Positions 5,764 through 8,199 of a DNA stretch of 8,199 nt are shown here, piece by piece. Under the pieces are notes generated by a model. It saw only the letters and a list, made by a program, of their open reading frames with translations, made no database searches and was not told the DNA's origin. The stretch comes from an uncultured Collinsella sp. (GTDB lineage Bacteria > Actinomycetota > Coriobacteriia > Coriobacteriales > Coriobacteriaceae), in NCBI GenBank assembly GCA_902494605.1, contig CABUUG010000083.1:1-8199 (forward strand), given 5' to 3'. A program made the position numbers and the translations under genes. Numbering within the stretch: position 1 is the first letter of the stretch; every line of letters begins with the position of its first letter.

Positions 5764-5839
5764 TGGCACGCCAGGAAGGACTCGAACCCTCAACACTCGG
5801 TTTTGGAGACCGATGCTCTACCAATTGAACTACTGGCGT
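5764..5839 (-). tRNA. tRNA-Trp (CCA anticodon)
   Basis: This is a 76-nt cloverleaf on the minus strand. The acceptor arms ACGCCAG and CTGGCGT pair fully, followed by G and an encoded CCA. The anticodon stem TCGGT/ACCGA holds the loop CTCCAAA, giving anticodon CCA for the UGG codon. The T arm carries GGTTCGAGTCC. It lies 13 nt after the rpmG stop codon and upstream of secE, so it is embedded in a protein-coding transcript. Confidence 0.97.
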
Positions 5840-5852
5840 ATGTGACTAGAGA

Positions 5853-6002
5853 CTAGCGAGTCTCTTTGTGCAGCGTGTGGTGACGGCACCAGGGGCAATA
5901 CTTCTTGATCTCCATACGATCAGGCATGGTCGACTTGTTCTTGGTGGTCGTATAGTTGCGGCGCTTGCACTCAGTGCACGCAAGAGTAACTAGAGTACGC
6001 AT
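5853..6002 (-). CDS. rpmG: 50S ribosomal protein L33 (zinc-ribbon form)
   Basis: This small gene of 49 codons, ATG at 6002 to TAG at 5853, encodes a protein starting MRTLVTLACTECKRRNYTTT and ending KYCPWCRHHTLHKETR. L33 is a small large-subunit protein near the E site. The cysteine pairs C9-C12 and C36-C39 are intact, making this the zinc-binding (C+) type. Many bacteria also keep a cysteine-free copy used under zinc shortage. Length and motif order are typical of the family. An AAAGG-type ribosome site lies about 10 nt upstream, with AGGA closer. It is the first gene after the 6077-6048 promoter, and its stop is 13 nt before tRNA-Trp. Confidence 0.95.
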   Translation of the reverse strand: MRTLVTLACTECKRRNYTTTKNKSTMPDRMEIKKYCPWCRHHTLHKETR

Positions 6003-6047
6003 GTATCCTGAACCTTTCATTTCCGCCCCGTACGGGCACGAGTTGTT

Positions 6048-6077
6048 ACTTTATCAGCTCCACGTAAGTGCTGTCAA
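6048..6077 (-). promoter_or_regulatory. Promoter for rpmG-tRNA-Trp (secE-nusG-rplKA)
   Basis: The minus strand has a perfect TTGACA (6077-6072), an 18-nt spacer, and TAAAGT (6053-6048). The start of transcription would fall near 6041, about 40 nt before rpmG. The -35 lies inside a 21-bp block (6070-6090) shared with the tRNA-Tyr promoter at 7901-7921. Confidence 0.75.
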
Positions 6078-6090
6078 TGAAAACCTCGAG
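6070..6090. repeat. Promoter-associated 21-bp repeat, copy 1
   Basis: This copy is identical at 19 of 21 positions to 7901-7921. On the minus strand the shared core is GAGGTTTTCRTTGACAGC, so it spans the -35 element and the 15 bases before it. Confidence 0.85.
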
Positions 6091-6222
6091 TCAATTGGTT
6101 CTCGGTGGATCCATTCATATTTGGAACACATCAATGAAGCCATCGAGAGCTAATCGACGGTGCATCCAGGACCATTATCGATCCTCTCGACACCAGCAAC
6201 GGCTCAATATCCATTGCAGAAA
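6091..6222 (-). other. Spacer between the tuf terminator and the rpmG promoter
   Basis: No gene is visible in this spacer. It contains a 7-bp inverted repeat, TCGAGAG (6143-6149) with CTCTCGA (6184-6190), enclosing shorter nested repeats (TAAT/ATTA, GGT/ACC). Upstream control of the rpmG promoter is possible but unsupported. Confidence 0.3.
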
Positions 6223-6254
6223 AGAACCCGGCACCCATATAAGTGCCGGGTTCT
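6218..6254 (-). terminator. Intrinsic terminator after tuf
   Basis: A perfect 12-bp stem has RNA-strand arms AGAACCCGGCAC (6254-6243) and GTGCCGGGTTCT (6234-6223) with an 8-nt loop. The T-rich run TTCTTTTCTG follows on the minus strand. It lies 28 nt after the tuf stop and separates tuf from the rpmG promoter. Confidence 0.92.
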
Positions 6255-6281
6255 CTAAGTCAGCTATATCAAAGAGCTAAT

Positions 6282-7472
6282 TTACTCAATGATCGTGGAG
6301 ACGATGCCCGAACCGACGGTGTGGCCACCCTCGCGGATAGCGAAGCGCAGGCCCTCCTCCATGGCGATCGGGTGGATGAGGTCGCCCTCGATGGTGATGT
6401 GGTCACCAGGCATAGCCATCTCGGTGCCCTCGGGGAGCTTGACCGTACCGGTAACGTCGGTGGTACGGAAGTAGAACTGAGGACGATAACCATCGAAGAA
6501 CGGGGTGTGACGGCCGCCCTCCTCCTTGGTCAGAACGTAGATCTCGCCGGTGAACTTGGTGTGCGGGGTAACCGAACCGGGCTTGCAGAGAACCTGGCCG
6601 CGCTCGATGTCCTCACGCTTGATGCCGCGGAGCAGCAGACCGACGTTGTCGCCAGCCTCGCAGAAGTCCATGGACTTACGGAACATCTCGATACCGGTAA
6701 CGACGGTGTTCTGGGTATCCTTGATGCCGACGATCTCGACGGGTTCGTTGAGCTTGAGCTCACCGCGCTCGACACGGCCAGTAGCAACGGTACCACGGCC
6801 GGAGATGGTCATAACGTCCTCAACGGCCATCAGGAACGGGAGGTCGTTGTTACGAGCAGGCGTCGGGATGTACTCGTCGACGGCCTTCATGAGCTCGCGA
6901 ATGGCGTCCATCCACTTGGCGTCGCCCTCGAGAGCGCCCAGAGCGGAGCCACGGATGACGGGGATGTCGTCGCCGGGGAAATCGTACTCGGAGAGGAGCT
7001 CACGGGTCTCCATCTCGACGAGGTCGATGAGCTCGTCATCGTCGACCATGTCGCACTTGTTCAGGAAGACGACGATGTAGGGAACGCCGACCTGACGGGC
7101 GAGCAGGATGTGCTCGCGGGTCTGAGCCATGGGGCCGTCGGTAGCAGCGATGACCAGGATAGCGCCGTCCATCTGAGCAGCGCCGGAGATCATGTTCTTG
7201 ACGTAGTCAGCGTGGCCCGGGCAGTCAACGTGAGCGTAGTGACGGGCAGCGGTCTCGTACTCAACGTGGGAGACGGAAATCGTAATGCCGCGCTCGCGCT
7301 CCTCGGGAGCCTTGTCGATGTTCTCGAACGCAGTGAAGTCAGCCTTGCAGCCCTCGGTCTCGGAGAGAACCTTGGTGATGGCAGCGGTCAGCGTGGTCTT
7401 GCCGTGGTCGACGTGACCAATGGTGCCGATGTTAACATGCGGCTTAGTGCGCTCAAACTTCTCTTTGGCCAT
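6282..7472 (-). CDS. tuf: Translation elongation factor Tu
   Basis: EF-Tu carries aminoacyl-tRNA to the ribosomal A site as a GTP complex. The protein is 396 aa, the standard length. The GTPase motifs are complete: GHVDHGKT (19-26), T64 in RGITI, DCPGH (83-87), NKCD (138-141) and SAL (176-178). The beta-barrel domains 2 and 3 carry normal markers such as TISGRGTVATGRVERG and GGRHTPFFDGYRPQFYFRTT. Switch I continues RGITISVSHVEYET, where NTSHVEY is the commoner form; this looks like lineage variation. GAGGAGGG lies 5 nt before the ATG. It is the only protein gene of a tRNA-Tyr/Thr/Met-tuf unit, comparable to the E. coli thrU-tyrU-glyT-thrT-tufB operon. A strong terminator follows. Confidence 0.98.
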   Translation of the reverse strand: MAKEKFERTKPHVNIGTIGHVDHGKTTLTAAITKVLSETEGCKADFTAFENIDKAPEERERGITISVSHVEYETAARHYAHVDCPGHADYVKNMISGAAQMDGAILVIAATDGPMAQTREHILLARQVGVPYIVVFLNKCDMVDDDELIDLVEMETRELLSEYDFPGDDIPVIRGSALGALEGDAKWMDAIRELMKAVDEYIPTPARNNDLPFLMAVEDVMTISGRGTVATGRVERGELKLNEPVEIVGIKDTQNTVVTGIEMFRKSMDFCEAGDNVGLLLRGIKREDIERGQVLCKPGSVTPHTKFTGEIYVLTKEEGGRHTPFFDGYRPQFYFRTTDVTGTVKLPEGTEMAMPGDHITIEGDLIHPIAMEEGLRFAIREGGHTVGSGIVSTIIE

Positions 7473-7494
7473 AAAGCCCTCCTCTTAACAGGTC

Positions 7495-7573
7495 GTCCCC
7501 GGACGGGACTTTGCCTTTATACCATAGTGGCCTCTCAACATACTATTGAGAAGCCACCGTGTTACCTATGGTA
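7495..7573 (-). promoter_or_regulatory. Structured tuf leader overlapping the tRNA-Met 3' end
   Basis: The RNA between tRNA-Met and tuf can fold into a 12-bp hairpin, GUGGCUUCUCAA (7557-7546) with UUGAGAGGCCAC (7538-7527), loop of 7, with one U-G wobble that is valid only on this strand. Outside it, UACCAUAG (7573-7566), which includes the tRNA-Met 3' ACCA, can pair with CUAUGGUA (7527-7520). A short third hairpin, GTCCC/GGGAC (7509-7505 with 7499-7495), lies before the ribosome site. No U-tract is present, so processing or translation control is likelier than termination. Confidence 0.6.
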
Positions 7574-7645
7574 GCGGTGACTGGATTCGAACCAGTGACG
7601 CCACGGGTATGAACCGTGTGCTCTAACCAACTGAGCTACACCGCC
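7569..7645 (-). tRNA. tRNA-Met (CAT anticodon), elongator type
   Basis: This is a 77-nt cloverleaf. The acceptor GGCGGTG pairs with CACCGCT (first pair G-U), followed by A and an encoded CCA. The anticodon stem CACGG/CCGTG holds the loop TTCATAC, anticodon CAT. The T arm has GGTTCGAATCC. The initiator hallmark (unpaired C1-A72 with three G-C pairs in the anticodon stem) is absent. The sequence resembles Gram-positive elongator tRNA-Met rather than the lysidine-modified tRNA-Ile, though that alternative is not fully excluded. Confidence 0.93.
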
Positions 7646-7648
7646 GGA

Positions 7649-7724
7649 TGGAGCCTGCAACCAGACTTGAACTGGTGACCTCTTCGTTACCAACGAAGTG
7701 CTCTACCGACTGAGCTATACAGGC
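7649..7724 (-). tRNA. tRNA-Thr (GGT anticodon)
   Basis: This is a 76-nt cloverleaf with acceptor arms GCCTGTA and TGCAGGC, discriminator T and encoded CCA. The anticodon stem CTTCG/CGAAG holds the loop TTGGTAA, anticodon GGT, which reads ACC and ACU. The T arm is CCAG TTCAAGT CTGG. Only 3 nt separate it from tRNA-Met, so the two mature ends must be made by close cuts in one precursor. Confidence 0.96.
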
Positions 7725-7734
7725 ACTTGACGGG

Positions 7735-7816
7735 TGGGAGCTATAGGATTCGAACCTATGTAGGCAGAGCCAACGGGTTTACAGCCCGTCCCCATTAACC
7801 ACTCGGGCAAACTCCC
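7735..7816 (-). tRNA. tRNA-Tyr (GTA anticodon), CCA not encoded
   Basis: This is an 82-nt class II tRNA. The acceptor GGGAGTT pairs with AGCTCCC, and the discriminator is A. The anticodon stem ACGGG/CCCGT holds the loop CTGTAAA, anticodon GTA. A long variable arm (GGC/GCC stem) is present, as bacterial tRNA-Tyr requires. The bases after the discriminator read CCC rather than CCA, unlike the other three tRNAs here, so the 3' end needs completion by CCA-adding enzyme. Confidence 0.95.
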
Positions 7817-7818
7817 AA

Positions 7819-7873
7819 TCGTTCAAGTATCCGCAGGTCCTTTGGTCTTTTGGACCGCCGCCCCCGCGAACGA
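7819..7873 (-). promoter_or_regulatory. Structured leader of the tRNA-Tyr-tuf transcript
   Basis: Between the predicted start of transcription and tRNA-Tyr, the outer arms TCGTTC/GAACGA (7873-7868 with 7824-7819) enclose an inner stem GGTCC/GGACC (7856-7852 with 7840-7836), which is extended by GC/GC across a bulged U. The fold would bring the tRNA 5' end next to a helix and may aid processing or antitermination. Confidence 0.5.
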
Positions 7874-7878
7874 AGAAG

Positions 7879-7908
7879 ATAATACGATGCCACCTTGGGG
7901 GCTGTCAA
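7879..7908 (-). promoter_or_regulatory. Strong promoter for tRNA-Tyr-Thr-Met-tuf
   Basis: The minus strand has a perfect TTGACA (7908-7903), an 18-nt spacer, and TATTAT (7884-7879). Transcription would start near 7872, about 55 nt before tRNA-Tyr. The upstream side carries the same GAGGTTTTC block as the rpmG promoter. Confidence 0.88.
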
Positions 7909-7921
7909 CGAAAACCTCTAG
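7901..7921. repeat. Promoter-associated 21-bp repeat, copy 2
   Basis: This is the second copy of the block at 6070-6090, in the same orientation and in the same position relative to a TTGACA promoter with an 18-nt spacer. Confidence 0.85.
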
Positions 7922-8083
7922 ATACACGGTGCCGGGCGTATCTATATGCTTTTGACCTGCGCTTTTGCTGAGTTTGGATATGAAGGACGGTGAATTTGCA
8001 TATAGCGGTGACATTTCCCGAGGGAACACTTTGGCGTAGTGGAGTGAGCCTGCAGAATATTACTTCGATAACGACTCATTTGC

Positions 8084-8097
8084 ACCTATATATAGGT
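8084..8097. repeat. 14-bp perfect palindrome
   Basis: ACCTATATATAGGT reads the same on both strands. It stands in a region with no assigned gene and has the form of a dimeric-regulator operator, though an A/T-rich alternating core can also arise in repeats. Confidence 0.6.
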
Positions 8098-8107
8098 CGA
8101 GATCGGG

Positions 8108-8139
8108 CTTCCCAGACAGAAGATTGCTCTTCCCAGGCA
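8108..8139. repeat. 11-bp direct repeat spaced 21 bp
   Basis: CTTCCCAGACA (8108-8118) recurs as CTTCCCAGGCA (8129-8139), with one mismatch and a start-to-start distance of 21 bp, about two turns of the helix. Confidence 0.6.
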
Positions 8140-8199
8140 AAATCGAGCGTGGACAATCTCCCACTTTTGCCGTGCCATCGAGTCCAAAGTGGCAGATTA

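Larger units (their letters stand above)
7922..8199. other. Right-edge region without a callable gene
   Basis: No confident gene is visible. Two plus-strand frames are open to the window edge, one from 7984 and one from about 8043, but neither has an ATG, and the opposite strand is also fairly open, so low stop density explains little. A GTG or TTG start near 7990-7996 behind GAAGGA is conceivable. A weak plus-strand promoter guess is TTGACC (7952-7957) with GGATAT (7976-7981). The area carries a 14-bp palindrome, an 11-bp direct repeat and CACTTTGG-type inverted repeats, which suits a control region or an intergenic repeat better than a gene. Confidence 0.4.

Noticed and set aside
5956..6280. 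Small plus-strand open frames around the rpmG promoter
   Set aside because: They overlap rpmG, its promoter and the tuf terminator in the antisense direction, with no family resemblance.
6243..7574. A 443-codon plus-strand open frame
   Set aside because: It is antisense to tuf along almost its full length and spans the tuf leader. The tuf frame is unambiguous.
7569..7645. Initiator tRNA-Met
   Set aside because: The first acceptor pair is G-U rather than C-A mismatched and the anticodon stem lacks the three G-C pairs of initiators.
7823..8029. A 68-codon minus-strand open frame
   Set aside because: It overlaps the tRNA-Tyr promoter and leader, ends next to the tRNA, and has no ribosome site or family resemblance.

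Overview
The window (about 58-60% G+C by eye) looks like chromosome from a gut Coriobacteriia bacterium of the Collinsella type. This rests on the composition, on EF-Tu/L1/L11/NusG sequences that read as this actinobacterial class, and on the gene order tRNAs-tuf-rpmG-tRNA-Trp-secE-nusG-rplK-rplA. The genus is inferred from recall, not from a database search.

Left third, plus strand (1-3350). The 3' part of an MscS-type mechanosensitive channel gene ends in a strong hairpin. A two-gene operon follows. Its first gene encodes a 638-aa protein joining a ParB-like N-terminal part to a BMP/PnrA-type nucleoside-binding domain, with no visible export signal. Its second gene, coupled by an ATGA overlap, encodes a calcineurin-like metallophosphoesterase with an altered first metal motif. 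A second hairpin of the same sequence family as the first, differing by a compensating base pair, closes this operon.

Middle and right, minus strand (3360-7910). This is translation and export housekeeping. Reading in the direction of transcription: a strong promoter at about 7908-7879; tRNA-Tyr, tRNA-Thr and tRNA-Met; a structured leader; tuf; a terminator; a second promoter at 6077-6048 that shares a 21-bp block with the first; rpmG (49 aa, zinc type); tRNA-Trp; a terminator-like hairpin with a possible internal promoter; then secE, nusG, rplK and rplA, ending at an intrinsic terminator that faces the plus-strand operon. rplJ/rplL, often found next to rplA, are absent here. The rplK and rplA starts are each corrected to the second of two closely spaced ATGs by Shine-Dalgarno spacing.

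Right edge (7922-8199). No gene can be called with confidence. The stretch holds a 14-bp perfect palindrome, an 11-bp direct repeat at 21-bp spacing, and several CACTTTGG-type repeats; it may be a control region or a dispersed intergenic repeat.

There is no CRISPR array, insertion sequence, rRNA gene or obvious prophage. The features most worth a second look are the cytoplasmic-looking ParB-like/BMP fusion with its phosphoesterase partner, the covarying stop-codon hairpins, the shared promoter block, and an element in the tuf leader that can pair with the 3' end of tRNA-Met.
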